A DNA stretch of 64,000 bases from Mycobacterium ahvazicum. GTDB taxonomy: Bacteria; Actinomycetota; Actinomycetes; Mycobacteriales; Mycobacteriaceae. The notes under the pieces are model-generated. The model made no database searches. It was given only the letters and a program-made list of their open reading frames with translations, and was not told the DNA's origin. The position numbers and the translations under genes were made by a program. Positions 20,685-30,193 of this stretch are shown piece by piece (within the stretch, counting starts at the first letter, position 1; every line of letters begins with the position of its first letter). The stretch is from NCBI RefSeq assembly GCF_900176255.2, contig NZ_FXEG02000002.1, positions 1,922,001-1,986,000 of the forward strand, in the 5' to 3' direction.

Positions 20685-21684
20685 GCTCGTCGACCAATCC
20701 GCGGGCGGACCGGATCGCCGAGCGGACCTCCTGCAGCACCTTGGCAGGATGCTGCTCGTCCAACTCGCCGAGCCGGTTGTAGCGCTCGACGCCGAAACTT
20801 GCTGATTCCACCCGTATTCCGAACGGCACCGCCAACGATCGCAGTGCTTCGAAGTGCAGATAGTGGCCTACCGGTTGGCCGGTCACCATCAGACATGACG
20901 AGCCGCTCATGCCCAGCGTCCGAGCGGCGAAGGTGTAGGTGTCCGACGAGTTCGCCCGGCGACGGTCCGGGTCCGGCGACGGGGTCTCGAGCAGCGTGAT
21001 CGGCACGCGGAGTTTGTTGCTCTGCGGTGCGAAGCGCCACACCGTCTCGTCGCCTTGCGGCTTACCGACCCGCCCGCGCAGATGCTCCATCAGCTCGCGG
21101 GTGTCGAGCCCGAACGCGTCGGCCGCGCCGTAGGTCATCAGCTCGAATTCGGTGCGGGCACCCGGCGCGCACGCGTCGATCGCGTCCTGTTCGGAGTCGA
21201 GCACCGGCCGGGACGCGGCGGCCAGCACCACGTGGCCGACGCGCCGGCCGGTGGCGATCTCGCGCGCATACCGGGCGCGCAGCAGGTTGGTGTAGCGCGC
21301 CCCGCCGATCACTAGGATGTGATCGAAATCCGTTCCCCCAGGCGCGGTTTCGCCCGTCATGCCCAACGCGGCCGTCGCCGCCTCGATCCTCTCCAGCTGC
21401 GCGGCGGGCAGGGTTAATCGGGGGATCAGCCACCGGGCCGCGCCTGCGGCATCCTGGCTACTGAGCCGTTCCGCGGCGGCTGCGCGGGCCCGGCCCCGAT
21501 AGTCCCACGCCTCGCTGAACTCGTCGAGGAACGCCAGCCGGTCGCTCAGGCTCAGTCCGTCGGGGATGACACCGCCGAACACCCCGACGAGCTCCGCCAG
21601 CGCGGGGTGGGCACACCACGACGCGACCTGCTGCTCGAGCTCGCCGGTGTCGATCGCGGCAGACCCGGCATGTGACGAACACAT
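20674..21684 (-). CDS. Unrecognised protein, possibly DUF218/ElyC-like fold
   Basis: 336 residues. ATG 21684 is chosen because GAAGGGAG precedes it; an in-frame extension to 21759 lacks a good site. I do not recognise the family with certainty. The middle reads [20 protein letters not shown]... and [20 protein letters not shown], a strand-glycine-loop-helix pattern like DUF218/SanA/ElyC proteins. The C-terminal half has [21 protein letters not shown]. There is no signal peptide or transmembrane segment. It is divergent from the epimerase gene across a 162-bp gap and converges on the glycosyltransferase-LytM gene. By neighbourhood it may take part in cell-surface sugar chemistry. Confidence 0.6.
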   Translation of the reverse strand: MCSSHAGSAAIDTGELEQQVASWCAHPALAELVGVFGGVIPDGLSLSDRLAFLDEFSEAWDYRGRARAAAAERLSSQDAAGAARWLIPRLTLPAAQLERIEAATAALGMTGETAPGGTDFDHILVIGGARYTNLLRARYAREIATGRRVGHVVLAAASRPVLDSEQDAIDACAPGARTEFELMTYGAADAFGLDTRELMEHLRGRVGKPQGDETVWRFAPQSNKLRVPITLLETPSPDPDRRRANSSDTYTFAARTLGMSGSSCLMVTGQPVGHYLHFEALRSLAVPFGIRVESASFGVERYNRLGELDEQHPAKVLQEVRSAIRSARGLVDELSR

Positions 21685-21846
21685 GTGGCTCCCTTCGAAA
21701 GCTGGGCGCTCGTTGGGCGATTCACAACGTACCGCCAATCCGCAGCACCCACCGCGCACTTCACGGAATTTGCATTAGCGACAAATCCGGCCCGCGCAGT
21801 GGCTAGGATGCGCCACAACACGCATATGACGGGAGAGCGGAAAGTA

Positions 21847-22797
21847 GTGCGAATTCTGGTAACTGGCGGGGCGGGCTTCCAGGGCAGTCATCTGTCCGAG
21901 GCGCTGCTCGCCATGGGACACCACGTGACCGTGCTCAACACGTTTTCCATTGCCGCCAAGGGAAATCTTCGTACCTTCCAGATGAACGAATCGGCGGACG
22001 TCGTATTCGGCTCCGTGACCGATTGGGAGTTGGTCCGCAAAACGGCGCGCGACCACGACGTGATTTTCCACCTGGCGGCAAATGTCAACGTGGACAAGTC
22101 ACTTGATGATCCGAGAAGCTTTCTCGAGACCAATGTGATGGGCACGCATCACATTCTCGAGGCCGCACGCGAATACGGGTCACGAGTCATCTTCGCCTCG
22201 ACGTGTGAGGTGTACGGAGACGGTCACAGCCTCGCCCCGGATGCCCTACTCGACGAAACGGCCGAGCCGAGACCGAACAGCCCGTACGCCGCGTCGAAAG
22301 CCGCCGCCGACCGGCTGTGTTACTCGTACTTCCGCTCCTACGGCATGGACATCGCTATTGTTCGACCGTTCAACATCTTTGGTGAGCGACAGAAAAGCGG
22401 AGCCTTCGGCGCGCTGATTCCGATCCTGGTGCGCCGCGCCATCGCCGGCCAGGAGCTCACCGTCTTCGGCGACGGCTGCGCGACCCGGGACTACCTCCAC
22501 GTCAGCGATGTCGTGGACGCCTACCTACTGGTGCTCGACACCCCAGATCTGCAGGGCCGGGCGATCAACTTCGCCAGTGGCACGAATACCCGGGTGCGCG
22601 ACATCGCCGAATACATCGCCGCGAAGTTCGACGCCCGGGTGGTCAACGGACCCGCGCGACCGGGCGAGGTGAGCCGGTTCCCCGCCAGCATCGCCCTGGC
22701 GCAGCGCATCGGGTTCGCACCGAAGGTCGACATCTGGGCAGGCATAGACCGCTACATCGCGTGGGCGAAAGAGCAGCCCCCGCAACTAACCGGCTAG
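21847..22797 (+). CDS. NAD-dependent nucleotide-sugar epimerase/dehydratase
   Basis: About 316 residues, extended SDR. The N-terminal Rossmann motif RILVTGGAGFQGSHLSEALL, a Ser/Thr-containing FASTCEVYG segment and the YAASK catalytic pair (~residue 148) are present, so the enzyme should bind NAD+ and a nucleotide sugar. GTG 21847 is preferred since GGGAG lies 11 bp upstream; ATG 21826 is the alternative. Codon use is less GC-rich than the neighbours (by eye), suggesting transfer. The exact reaction (4-epimerase, 4,6-dehydratase or decarboxylase) cannot be assigned. It ends in a 12-bp convergent overlap with the methyltransferase. Confidence 0.8.
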   Translation: MRILVTGGAGFQGSHLSEALLAMGHHVTVLNTFSIAAKGNLRTFQMNESADVVFGSVTDWELVRKTARDHDVIFHLAANVNVDKSLDDPRSFLETNVMGTHHILEAAREYGSRVIFASTCEVYGDGHSLAPDALLDETAEPRPNSPYAASKAAADRLCYSYFRSYGMDIAIVRPFNIFGERQKSGAFGALIPILVRRAIAGQELTVFGDGCATRDYLHVSDVVDAYLLVLDTPDLQGRAINFASGTNTRVRDIAEYIAAKFDARVVNGPARPGEVSRFPASIALAQRIGFAPKVDIWAGIDRYIAWAKEQPPQLTG

Positions 22798-23358
22798 TTT
22801 GACGGCGCGCCAGCGCAGCCTGCCACCGCGGACCTCGACCTCGACGTCGCCGAATCCCGCCGCGCGCAAGCGATCCGGCAACGTGTCGGGCGAGACGGTG
22901 TTGCAGATGTCGCGGAAGTGCAGGATCCGGAACCGCAGCGAATTCACGCTGTCGCTGCCGGCGAAGACACCGCCGGGGCGCAGCACCCGGAAAGCCTCGG
23001 CGAACAACTTGTCCTGCAGTTCGACGGTAGGGACGTGGTGCAGCATCGTGAACGACACCACGGAGCTGAACTCGTCGGCGGGCAACCCGGTGTTGGTGGC
23101 GTCGCCGTTGATGATGCGCGCCCGGTCGCCGTAGAGGCGCTGCAGTCGCTGCGCCATCGGGGTGTCGATCTCCACCGAGGTGAGCTTGCGCGTCCTGTCG
23201 ACCAGCACCTTCAGGATGGCGCCGTAGCCGGGCCCGATCTCGAGGGTGTTGTCGCCCAGGTCTACGTCGGCCAGCGCCCAGGGCAGCAGGTCGTCTTCGA
23301 CCGCTTTAGCCCAGCGGTCCGAGCTGCAGATCCGTCGGTGCGCGAGGTTCATGGCCAT
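22786..23358 (-). CDS. Class I SAM-dependent methyltransferase
   Basis: About 190 residues from the ATG at 23358; the ORF could begin as far up as 23391. Motif I is LEIGPGYGAILKVL and motif II/III positions read SVEIDTPMAQRL and INGDATNTGLPADEFSSVVSF, followed by VLRPGGVFAGSD; this is the UbiE/COQ5-like small-molecule methyltransferase pattern. The substrate is unknown. It is divergent from dinX (about 40 bp between starts) and overlaps the epimerase convergently. It closes the accessory block that separates ileS from dinX here. Confidence 0.75.
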   Translation of the reverse strand: MAMNLAHRRICSSDRWAKAVEDDLLPWALADVDLGDNTLEIGPGYGAILKVLVDRTRKLTSVEIDTPMAQRLQRLYGDRARIINGDATNTGLPADEFSSVVSFTMLHHVPTVELQDKLFAEAFRVLRPGGVFAGSDSVNSLRFRILHFRDICNTVSPDTLPDRLRAAGFGDVEVEVRGGRLRWRAVKLAG

Positions 23359-23398
23359 GTGGAAAACGTTAGCCGAGTAGCGCAATAGCATTTATCGG

Positions 23399-24814
23399 AT
23401 GGAGTCGCGTTGGGTCCTGCACCTGGACATGGACGCGTTCTTCGCCTCCGTCGAGCAGCTCACCCGCCCGACGCTGCGCGGTCGGCCGGTGCTGGTCGGC
23501 GGTCTGGGCGGCCGCGGCGTGGTGGCCGGGGCGAGTTACGAGGCGCGGGTGTTCGGGGCGCGCTCGGCGATGCCGATGCACCAGGCCCGCCGCATGGTCG
23601 GCGTGACCGCGGTGGTGCTGCCGCCGCGCGGGGTGGTGTACGGGGTCGCCAGCCGGCGGGTGTTCGACGTCGTGCGGGCCGTGGTGCCCGTCGTCGAGCA
23701 GCTGTCCTTCGACGAGGCGTTCGGGGAGCCGCCGCAGCTCGCCGGGGCGTCCGCGCAGGACGTCGAGGAGTTCTGCGAGGGGTTGCGACGACGCGTACGC
23801 GACGAGACCGGGCTGATCGCGTCGGTGGGCGCCGGCTCGGGCAAGCAGATCGCCAAGATCGCCTCCGGGCTGGCCAAACCCGACGGCATCCGGGTGGTCG
23901 GGCGCGCCGAGGAACGGTTGCTGCTCGACAGTCTGCCGGTGCGGCGGCTCTGGGGAATCGGCCCGGTCGCCGAGGAGAAGCTGAATCGGCTGGGCATCGA
24001 GACGATCGGGCAGCTGGCCGCACTGACCGACGCCGAGGTGGCCAACATCCTGGGCGCGACGGTCGGCCTGGCGCTACACCGGCTGGCCCGCGGCGTCGAC
24101 GATCGACCCGTTGCCGAGCGTGCCGAAGCCAAGCAGATCAGCGCCGAATCCACCTTCGCCGTCGACCTGACCAGTCTCGAGCAGTTGCACGACGCGATCG
24201 CTCCGATCGCCGAGCATGCGCATCAGCGGCTGCTGCGCGACGGTCGCGGCGCCCGGACCGTCACGGTGAAGCTGAAGAAGTCGGACATGAGCACGCTGAC
24301 CCGGTCGGCGACCTTGCCGTACGCGACGACGGAGGCCGGCGCGCTGGTCGCGCTGGCCCGGCGATTGCTGCTCGATCCGCGCGAGATCGGGCCGATTCGT
24401 CTACTCGGCGTTGGTTTTTCGGGGTTGAGCGACGTGCGCCAGGAGTCGCTGTTCCCGGACCTCGAGCTCGCGGCGCCGGAACCGGAGGCGCAGCATTCTG
24501 TCGAAACCGCGACCGACGTGATGTTCGCACCCGCCGCCCCCGGGGCCTCGCCGTGGCGGGTGGGCCTCGACGTCGAGCACCGCGAATTCGGGCACGGCTG
24601 GGTGCAGGGCGCCGGCCATGGCGTCGTCACCGTGCGGTTCGAAACGCGGGGCAGCGGCCCGGGCCAGGCCCGGACGTTTCCCGCCGATACCGCCGATCTC
24701 GTCGGCGCCAACCCGATCGATTCGCTGGACTGGCGTGACTATCTCGGCGAGCTGCGCACCGAGGACACCGCGCAGGCCTCAGCCCCAGCGGGCGATGACG
24801 TCGCCGGCCGGTGA
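23399..24814 (+). CDS. dinX: Y-family DNA polymerase IV homologue DinX
   Basis: 471 residues. Catalytic acidic motifs are [13 protein letters not shown] (residues ~8-20) and LSFDEAF (~101-107). Thumb, [18 protein letters not shown] and little-finger regions are complete. The beta-clamp binding motif QESLF follows at about residue 348. A C-terminal extension ([16 protein letters not shown]...) has a small beta-rich look. It is a translesion polymerase that works with the replisome clamp, the Rv1537 orthologue. The last 36 bp overlap the 3' end of ansA on the other strand. Confidence 0.93.
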   Translation: MESRWVLHLDMDAFFASVEQLTRPTLRGRPVLVGGLGGRGVVAGASYEARVFGARSAMPMHQARRMVGVTAVVLPPRGVVYGVASRRVFDVVRAVVPVVEQLSFDEAFGEPPQLAGASAQDVEEFCEGLRRRVRDETGLIASVGAGSGKQIAKIASGLAKPDGIRVVGRAEERLLLDSLPVRRLWGIGPVAEEKLNRLGIETIGQLAALTDAEVANILGATVGLALHRLARGVDDRPVAERAEAKQISAESTFAVDLTSLEQLHDAIAPIAEHAHQRLLRDGRGARTVTVKLKKSDMSTLTRSATLPYATTEAGALVALARRLLLDPREIGPIRLLGVGFSGLSDVRQESLFPDLELAAPEPEAQHSVETATDVMFAPAAPGASPWRVGLDVEHREFGHGWVQGAGHGVVTVRFETRGSGPGQARTFPADTADLVGANPIDSLDWRDYLGELRTEDTAQASAPAGDDVAGR

Positions 24815-25705
24815 CTGCGCGGCCAGCGCGGCCATCAGCAGCACCCGGGCCTGCGGCGGCCGCAACCGCGGCACCATCACGGCGCCGGCTTCGACCAGGT
24901 CGTGGCCGGGGCCGTAGCCCGCGCTGACCCCGCCGCCGGGGACCCGGGTGGACACCCCGACGACGATCCCGTTCGCGCAGTGCCGCCGCACGCCGTCGAC
25001 CACCGCGGCCCCGGCATTGCCCGAGCCCAGCGCCTCCAGCACGACGGCCCGCGCTCCGGCCGCCACGAAGGCGTCCAGCGCCACCGAGTCGCTGCCCAGG
25101 TAGGCCGCGACAATGTCGACCCGCGGCGCGTCGGTGGCCCCCAGCTCCCCGAGGTGGGGACGGATTTTCGCGCCGTTGAGTGCCACGCCGCCCGGCGTCG
25201 TGCCGACCAGCTCGCCGGCGAAGCCGCTCAGGTCCTGGGTGGCCACCTTGTGCATGCCCAGCGGCTGTAGCACCCGCCCGGCGAAGGACACCAGCACTCC
25301 GAGGCCGCGCGCGGCCGGGCTGGCCGCCACCGCCACGGCGTCGCGCAGGTTGGCGGGCCCGTCGGAGTCCGGGGCGTCGGCGCTGCGCATCGCGCCGGTC
25401 AGGACGACCGGCGGACTGCCCGCATAGGTGAGGTCGAGCCACAACGCGCTCTCCTCCATGGTGTCGGTGCCGTGCGCGACGACCACGCCCTGCGCGCCGC
25501 CGTCGACTGCGGCCCGCACCGCATCGCCGATCCGGTCCCAGTCGGCCGTCGTCAGCTCCGAACTGTCCACCGCCATCAAGTCGACGACGTCGACGTCGAG
25601 GCCGGCGGTGAGGTCGGAACCGCTGCGGCTGGGACGGCGCACGCCGTCGGCGCCGGTGCTGGTCGAAATCGTGCCGCCGGTGGTGATGACGGTGATGGGC
25701 CCCAT
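24779..25705 (-). CDS. ansA: L-asparaginase
   Basis: 308 residues from ATG 25705 (GTG 25750 would add 15). Both asparaginase signatures are present: [10 protein letters not shown] near the N-terminus (nucleophile Thr) and [14 protein letters not shown] (~residues 79-92, Thr/Asp of the second triad). It hydrolyses asparagine to aspartate and ammonia. No signal peptide is seen from either start. It is orthologous to Rv1538c, divergent from lspA and convergent with dinX. Confidence 0.92.
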   Translation of the reverse strand: MGPITVITTGGTISTSTGADGVRRPSRSGSDLTAGLDVDVVDLMAVDSSELTTADWDRIGDAVRAAVDGGAQGVVVAHGTDTMEESALWLDLTYAGSPPVVLTGAMRSADAPDSDGPANLRDAVAVAASPAARGLGVLVSFAGRVLQPLGMHKVATQDLSGFAGELVGTTPGGVALNGAKIRPHLGELGATDAPRVDIVAAYLGSDSVALDAFVAAGARAVVLEALGSGNAGAAVVDGVRRHCANGIVVGVSTRVPGGGVSAGYGPGHDLVEAGAVMVPRLRPPQARVLLMAALAAQSPAGDVIARWG

Positions 25706-25780
25706 AGCCGAATCATTCCGCACGCGCCGGGGCGGCGAGGCCGCACCCAACCAGGCCGGGTGCTAGGGGATGATGGGGAG

Positions 25781-26383
25781 GTGCCCGAAGAACCAACAGG
25801 ATCGGCCGAGCCGGTGACGTCAGCCGGGGAGGCTGCGACGTCCGGCGAAGTGGCCGAACCCGACGCCCCCGCGCCGCGGTCCGCTCCGAGGCGGCTGCGG
25901 CTGCTGCTGTCGGTCGCTGCCGTGGTGCTGGCTCTCGACATCGTGACCAAGGTGCTCGCCGTGCGGCTGCTGCCGCCGGGGCAACCGGTGTCGATCATCG
26001 GCGACACGGTGACCTGGACGTTGGTGCGTAACTCGGGGGCGGCGTTCTCGATGGCGACCGGCTACACCTGGGTGTTGACCCTGATCGCCACCGGCGTGGT
26101 GATCGGCATTTTCTGGATGGGCCGGCGGCTGGTATCGCCCTGGTGGGCGGTGGGCCTCGGCATGATTCTCGGCGGCGCCACCGGCAACCTGGTCGATCGC
26201 TTCTTCCGCGCTCCCGGGCCGCTTCGGGGCCACGTCGTCGACTTTTTGTCGATCGGCTGGTGGCCGGTGTTCAACGTCGCGGACCCGGCCGTGGTCGGCG
26301 GCGCGTTCCTGTTGGTCGTGCTCTCGGTGTTCGGATTCGATTTCGACTCGGTAGGTCGTCGCAAGCCCGACCCAGCCAAATGA
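25781..26383 (+). CDS. lspA: Lipoprotein signal peptidase (signal peptidase II)
   Basis: 200 residues. An N-terminal acidic, Pro/Ala-rich cytosolic tail of about 45 residues is followed by four transmembrane segments. The catalytic aspartates are in GNLVDRF (~residue 127) and FNVADPAVV (~residue 153). It cleaves prolipoproteins before the lipidated Cys, in the inner membrane; the LprI and cupredoxin-like lipoproteins of this window are likely substrates. GTG 25781 gives the usual mycobacterial length. Its stop overlaps the next gene's ATG (ATGA). Confidence 0.96.
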   Translation: MPEEPTGSAEPVTSAGEAATSGEVAEPDAPAPRSAPRRLRLLLSVAAVVLALDIVTKVLAVRLLPPGQPVSIIGDTVTWTLVRNSGAAFSMATGYTWVLTLIATGVVIGIFWMGRRLVSPWWAVGLGMILGGATGNLVDRFFRAPGPLRGHVVDFLSIGWWPVFNVADPAVVGGAFLLVVLSVFGFDFDSVGRRKPDPAK

Positions 26384-27306
26384 CCAACCGCTCGATGCCG
26401 GTTCCGGAGGGATTGGGGGGCATGCGGGTCGATGCCGGGCTATCGCGGCTGTTGGGGTTGTCCCGCAGCGCGGTGGCGGCCATCGCCGAGGACGGCGGGG
26501 TCGAACTCGACGGCGTGCAGGCGGGCAAGTCCGATCGCCTGACGCCCGGTGCCTGGCTGGAGGTGCGGCTGCCCGAGGCGCCGGCGCCGCCGGAGAACAC
26601 GCCCGTCGAGATCGAGGGCATGGCCATCCTGTACTCCGACGACGACATCGTCGTCGTCGACAAGCCGGCGGCGGTGGCCGCGCACGCCTCGGTCGGCTGG
26701 AGCGGGCCGACGGTGCTCGGAGGCTTGGCCGCCGCCGGTTACCGGATCACCACGTCGGGTGTGCACGAGCGGCAGGGCATCGTGCACCGCCTCGACGTGG
26801 GCACCTCCGGGGTGATGGTGGTCGCGATCTCCGAACGGGCCTACACCCTGCTCAAGCGGGCGTTCAAACAGCGCACCGTCGACAAGCGCTATCACGCTCT
26901 GGTGCAAGGACATCCGGACCCGTCCAGCGGGACCATCGACGCGCCCATCGGACGGCATCGCGGCGGGGAGTGGAAGTTCGCGGTCACCCAGAACGGCCGG
27001 CACAGCGTCACCCACTACGACACCGTCGAAGCCTTCGTCGCCGCCAGTCTGCTCGACGTGCACCTGGAAACCGGTCGCACCCACCAGATTCGGGTGCATT
27101 TCGCCGCGTTGCATCATCCGTGCTGCGGCGACCTGGTCTACGGCGCCGACCCGAAGCTCGCGAAAAGGCTTGGCCTGGAACGTCAATGGCTACACGCCCG
27201 GTCGCTGGGGTTCGCCCATCCGGCCGACGGGCGGTGGGTGGAATTCGTCAGCCCGTATCCGGCCGACCTGCAGCACGCGTTAAACGTGCTGCGCGGCGAG
27301 GGCTGA
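26380..27306 (+). CDS. RluA-family RNA pseudouridine synthase (Rv1540-like)
   Basis: 308 residues. An S4-like N-terminal domain ([21 protein letters not shown]) precedes the catalytic domain. The active-site motif is [17 protein letters not shown] with the catalytic Asp (~residue 139); [12 protein letters not shown] follows. Members of this family isomerise uridines in 23S rRNA or tRNA. The 4-bp overlap with lspA indicates a translationally coupled lspA-rluA pair, as in many bacteria. Length equals Rv1540. It is convergent with the methyltransferase that begins one base after its stop. Confidence 0.93.
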   Translation: MTNRSMPVPEGLGGMRVDAGLSRLLGLSRSAVAAIAEDGGVELDGVQAGKSDRLTPGAWLEVRLPEAPAPPENTPVEIEGMAILYSDDDIVVVDKPAAVAAHASVGWSGPTVLGGLAAAGYRITTSGVHERQGIVHRLDVGTSGVMVVAISERAYTLLKRAFKQRTVDKRYHALVQGHPDPSSGTIDAPIGRHRGGEWKFAVTQNGRHSVTHYDTVEAFVAASLLDVHLETGRTHQIRVHFAALHHPCCGDLVYGADPKLAKRLGLERQWLHARSLGFAHPADGRWVEFVSPYPADLQHALNVLRGEG

Positions 27307-28065
27307 TCAGCCGGGCTTGCGGGCCTCGACCAGTACCCGCGTCGGGTGCGTGACGAACCGGCCGTCCGCCTCGATGATGTCGTGCAGGGCACGCAGTCGC
27401 CCGTAGTAGGGCTCGACGGTGAAGTCCGGCACGGTCCAAATCAGCTTGCGCAAGAAGTACACCACCGCGCCGATGTCGAAGAACTCCGCGCGCAGCTTCT
27501 CCATGCGCAGGTCCACGATCTGCAGCCCGGCGGCCTGTGCGTCGGCGCGCTGCACGGCCGGCTGCAGGTGAGCACCCAGCTCGGGGTGCGGCCCCATCAC
27601 GGACTCGACCAGCTCGCACACCGTCGCCGGGCCGGGGTGCTGCGCGAAGTAGGTGCCACCGGGGCGCAGCATGCGGGCAATCTCGCTCCACCACACGGTA
27701 ATTGGATGCCGGCTGGTCACCAGGTCGAAGGCCTCGGCGGCGAACGGCAGCGGGGGCTCGTCGCGGGTCCGGATGACCACCACGCCACGCGGACCCAATC
27801 TCCGGGTGGCCAGTGCGGCGTTGGGCGGCCACGACTCGGTGGCCGCCATCGTCGGCGGGAACGACGGGACTCCGTCGAGCACCTCGCCGCCCCCGGTGTA
27901 GATGTCCAGGGCTGCCGACACCGTGGCGAGCCGGGCGCCCAGCTGCCGCTGGTATCCCCAGGACGGGCGCTGCTCGGTGGCCCTGCCGTCCAGCCAGGAG
28001 AAGTCCCAGCCGACGACGGGCGCCGCGAGGGCCTCGGCCATCAGCTCGTCGAACGACCGTCGCAT
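27307..28065 (-). CDS. SAM-dependent methyltransferase, tandem paralogue 1
   Basis: 252 residues. It has a Rossmann-like core with LDIYTGGGEVLDG (~residue 54), VVVIRTRDEPPLPF and EAFDLVTSRHPITVWW, and the late GGTYFAQH. The motif I region is unusual (TGGGEVL). It shares GWDFSWLDGRATE, RPSWGYQ and the ending VLVEARKP with the gene directly upstream, so the two are recent paralogues. The start is 7 bp after that paralogue's stop, in the same transcript. The substrate is unknown. There is no counterpart between Rv1540 and lprI in M. tuberculosis. Confidence 0.75.
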   Translation of the reverse strand: MRRSFDELMAEALAAPVVGWDFSWLDGRATEQRPSWGYQRQLGARLATVSAALDIYTGGGEVLDGVPSFPPTMAATESWPPNAALATRRLGPRGVVVIRTRDEPPLPFAAEAFDLVTSRHPITVWWSEIARMLRPGGTYFAQHPGPATVCELVESVMGPHPELGAHLQPAVQRADAQAAGLQIVDLRMEKLRAEFFDIGAVVYFLRKLIWTVPDFTVEPYYGRLRALHDIIEADGRFVTHPTRVLVEARKPG

Positions 28066-28072
28066 GCCGGGC

Positions 28073-28846
28073 TCAGCTGCCAGCCGGCTTGCGCGCCTCG
28101 ACGAGAACCCGCGTCGCGTGCGCGACGAACGGGCCGTCGGATTCGATGCGCTCGTGCAGCTCGCGCAGCCGATCGCGGTAACGCTCGACGGTGAAGTCCG
28201 GTACCCACCAGATCACCTTGCGCAGGATGTAGACCACCGCGCCGATGTCGAAGTACTCCTGTCGGAGTCGCTCCGGGCGCATCCTGACGATCTCCAGCCC
28301 GGCTGCCCGCGCCGCCGCGCTTTCGTTGTCCGGGTGTCGCGGATCCGTCCCTTCGGCCGGTGGCCCGATGAAGTGCTCGATCAGCTCGGACACCGTCGCG
28401 GGTCCGATGTGTTGAGCCAGGTAGGTGCCGCCGGGCCGCAACACGCGGGCGATCTCGGGCCAGAACAGCGTGTGCGGGTGCCGGCTGGTGACCAGGTCGA
28501 AGGCCTCGTCGGCGAACGGCAGGACCGACTCGTCGGGCGTGCCCACCACGACCACGCCGCGTGGGTGCAGGAGCTTGGTCGCCAGCGGGATGTTCGGTGG
28601 CCAGGACTCGACGGCCGCCATGGTGGGCGGGAATGGCCCGGCGCCGGCCAGGACTTCGCCGCCACCGGTCTGCAGATCCACGGCGGACGACACGTCCGCG
28701 AAGTGGCGGCTGATCAGCTGTTGATAGCCCCAGGATGGGCGTTCCTCGGTGGCACGGCCGTCCAGCCACGAGAAATCCCAGCCGTCGACGGATACCGAAT
28801 CGGCTTCTGCGACGAGATCTTCGAATGTGCGGCCCACGCTAGGCAT
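28073..28846 (-). CDS. SAM-dependent methyltransferase, tandem paralogue 2
   Basis: 257 residues, same family as the gene downstream. It shows VDLQTGGGEVLAG, GVVVVGTPDESVLPF, EAFDLVTSRHPHTLFW, GGTYLAQH and the shared GWDFSWLDGRATE / RPSWGYQ blocks. It lies 9 bp after lprI and on the same strand. The order glbN-lprI-methyltransferase-methyltransferase therefore looks like one operon. Why a lysozyme-inhibitor lipoprotein and a nitric-oxide dioxygenase globin would be joined to two methyltransferases is not known. Confidence 0.75.
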   Translation of the reverse strand: MPSVGRTFEDLVAEADSVSVDGWDFSWLDGRATEERPSWGYQQLISRHFADVSSAVDLQTGGGEVLAGAGPFPPTMAAVESWPPNIPLATKLLHPRGVVVVGTPDESVLPFADEAFDLVTSRHPHTLFWPEIARVLRPGGTYLAQHIGPATVSELIEHFIGPPAEGTDPRHPDNESAAARAAGLEIVRMRPERLRQEYFDIGAVVYILRKVIWWVPDFTVERYRDRLRELHERIESDGPFVAHATRVLVEARKPAGS

Positions 28847-28855
28847 TGTGGTGCA

Positions 28856-29479
28856 TCAAGGCGTGGTGCAGACGAACTTGGTGCCGTTGAAGTCAATCGT
28901 CACCTCGCCCTGATGCTCCCAGTATTCGGAGCCCTGCCGGCCGTACCTCGCCCCGCTGCCGGACGGCAGCAGGAACAGGATCTGTTGGGTGCCTTTCCAG
29001 TTGAGCACCGCGGTGTGCGGGTCGAACTGGTTGTAGAACTGGGCGGTCAGCGGGCCGGCGTCGGCGGGGCAGTGGTAGGTGATGACCGGCGGAGCCGCCG
29101 TGGCGGGGTCGGCGATCGCCAACTGGACGAGCCGGGTCTGGTAGGCCTCCAGCACGCAGGTGTGGACATCGGCGTTGCGGGCACAGTCGTCGCGGGCCGT
29201 CGTCCAGCCGGTTTGGGCCTCCGCCAGCGCGGCGGGATCGGCGCCCGTGCGGGCAAGCGCTTGCTGGTAGGCGGTCTGCAGGCGGTGGTCGAGATCGGTC
29301 AGGTGTGGGTCACTACAGACCAGCTGCTGCACGGCGTTCACGGGTTTGCCGCAGTCGACCGCCACCGACGCCGGCGCCTTGCTGGTGACGGTCGGCATCC
29401 CCGAACCCGACGGCGGGGCACTCGGGGAGCTGCACGCGCACACCGTCAATGCCGCTGCGATGACTGCGATCGTCCTCAT
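28856..29479 (-). CDS. lprI: LprI-type lipoprotein, lysozyme inhibitor family
   Basis: 207 residues. A short N-terminal hydrophobic segment leads to a lipobox ending V-C-A-C, so lipidation is expected at Cys16. A Ser/Pro-rich linker follows, then an LprI/DUF1311 domain (PVNAVQQLVCSDPHLTDLDHRLQ, GWTTARDDCARN, CVLEAYQTRLVQL), and a C-terminal membrane-bound-lysozyme-inhibitor-like domain with YHCPADAGPLTAQFYN. In M. tuberculosis LprI binds and inhibits lysozyme and is cotranscribed with glbN (family knowledge); the same order is kept here, with 80 bp between the genes. Confidence 0.9.
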   Translation of the reverse strand: MRTIAVIAAALTVCACSSPSAPPSGSGMPTVTSKAPASVAVDCGKPVNAVQQLVCSDPHLTDLDHRLQTAYQQALARTGADPAALAEAQTGWTTARDDCARNADVHTCVLEAYQTRLVQLAIADPATAAPPVITYHCPADAGPLTAQFYNQFDPHTAVLNWKGTQQILFLLPSGSGARYGRQGSEYWEHQGEVTIDFNGTKFVCTTP

Positions 29480-29559
29480 ATGTGCTGACTACCGGCTGCG
29501 CCGCGATCCCCGGGCGCGACACGCCCGCGCGCCGCCAAATTCATAGGCGCTGCACGGGC

Positions 29560-29970
29560 TTAGAGCTTGGCGGTACCGGCTTCACTCGATGCGATCTCGG
29601 GTGCAAGGGGTGCGATGACGCTCAGGATCTCCGTCACCGTCGTCGGCGAGACTCCGGCCGCGGCCAGCGCGTCGGCCAAATGCCCGGCCACCAGGCTGAA
29701 GTGGTGCATCGTGATGCCGCGCCCTTGATGCACTTGCTTCATCGGGGCGCCGGTGTAGACCTCGTGCGCGCCGAGTGCGGCCGCGAAGAACTCCACCTGC
29801 TTGCCTTTGAGGCGGTTCATATTCGTTCCGGTGAAGAAGCCGGACAGTTGATTATCGGCGAGCACCCGAACGTAGAAGTCCTCTACGACGACTTCGAGCG
29901 CCTCGTGCCCGCCGATCCGGTCGTAGATGGTTGTCGGCTCCGGTTTGTGGAACGTTGCCAAGAGTTTCAT
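29560..29970 (-). CDS. glbN: Truncated haemoglobin trHbN (nitric-oxide dioxygenase)
   Basis: 136 residues, the same length as M. tuberculosis trHbN. Key haem-pocket residues are in place: Tyr33 (B10) in DFYVRVL, Gln58 (E11) in LKGKQVEFF and the proximal His81 in KQVHQGRG. The short pre-A segment at the N-terminus ([10 protein letters not shown]) is present but differs in sequence. The protein oxidises NO to nitrate using O2 and protects respiration. It is the first gene of the leftward lprI unit and is divergent from the Rv1543-like gene. Confidence 0.95.
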   Translation of the reverse strand: MKLLATFHKPEPTTIYDRIGGHEALEVVVEDFYVRVLADNQLSGFFTGTNMNRLKGKQVEFFAAALGAHEVYTGAPMKQVHQGRGITMHHFSLVAGHLADALAAAGVSPTTVTEILSVIAPLAPEIASSEAGTAKL

Positions 29971-30100
29971 GTAACCAGCGGACCACCTCGGCGTTGCCCC
30001 TCAGTTAGTCCGCGATCACGCTCGGATTGCCCGACGTAACAAGCCGATTGCCGGCGGGTGGCCGCATCGTCGGCCGCCGGGTGAGACGGTTCGCCTCGTT

Positions 30101-30117
30101 CAGATGACGGTCATCTG
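30101..30117. promoter_or_regulatory. 17-bp palindrome in the glbN/Rv1543-like intergenic region, candidate operator
   Basis: CAGATGAC-G-GTCATCTG is a perfect 8-bp inverted repeat with a one-base centre. It lies 77 bp before the Rv1543-like start and about 130 bp before glbN on the other side. The size and symmetry suit a TetR- or GntR-type dimer. No regulator gene is adjacent. The rest of the 223-bp gap shows no other clear element. Confidence 0.45.
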
Positions 30118-30193
30118 TTCGTCGCCGCCGCGCCATGCCCTAGGTTGGCAGTATGACCCACGTCACACCATCCGCCCTGAGGAGCGACAACCG

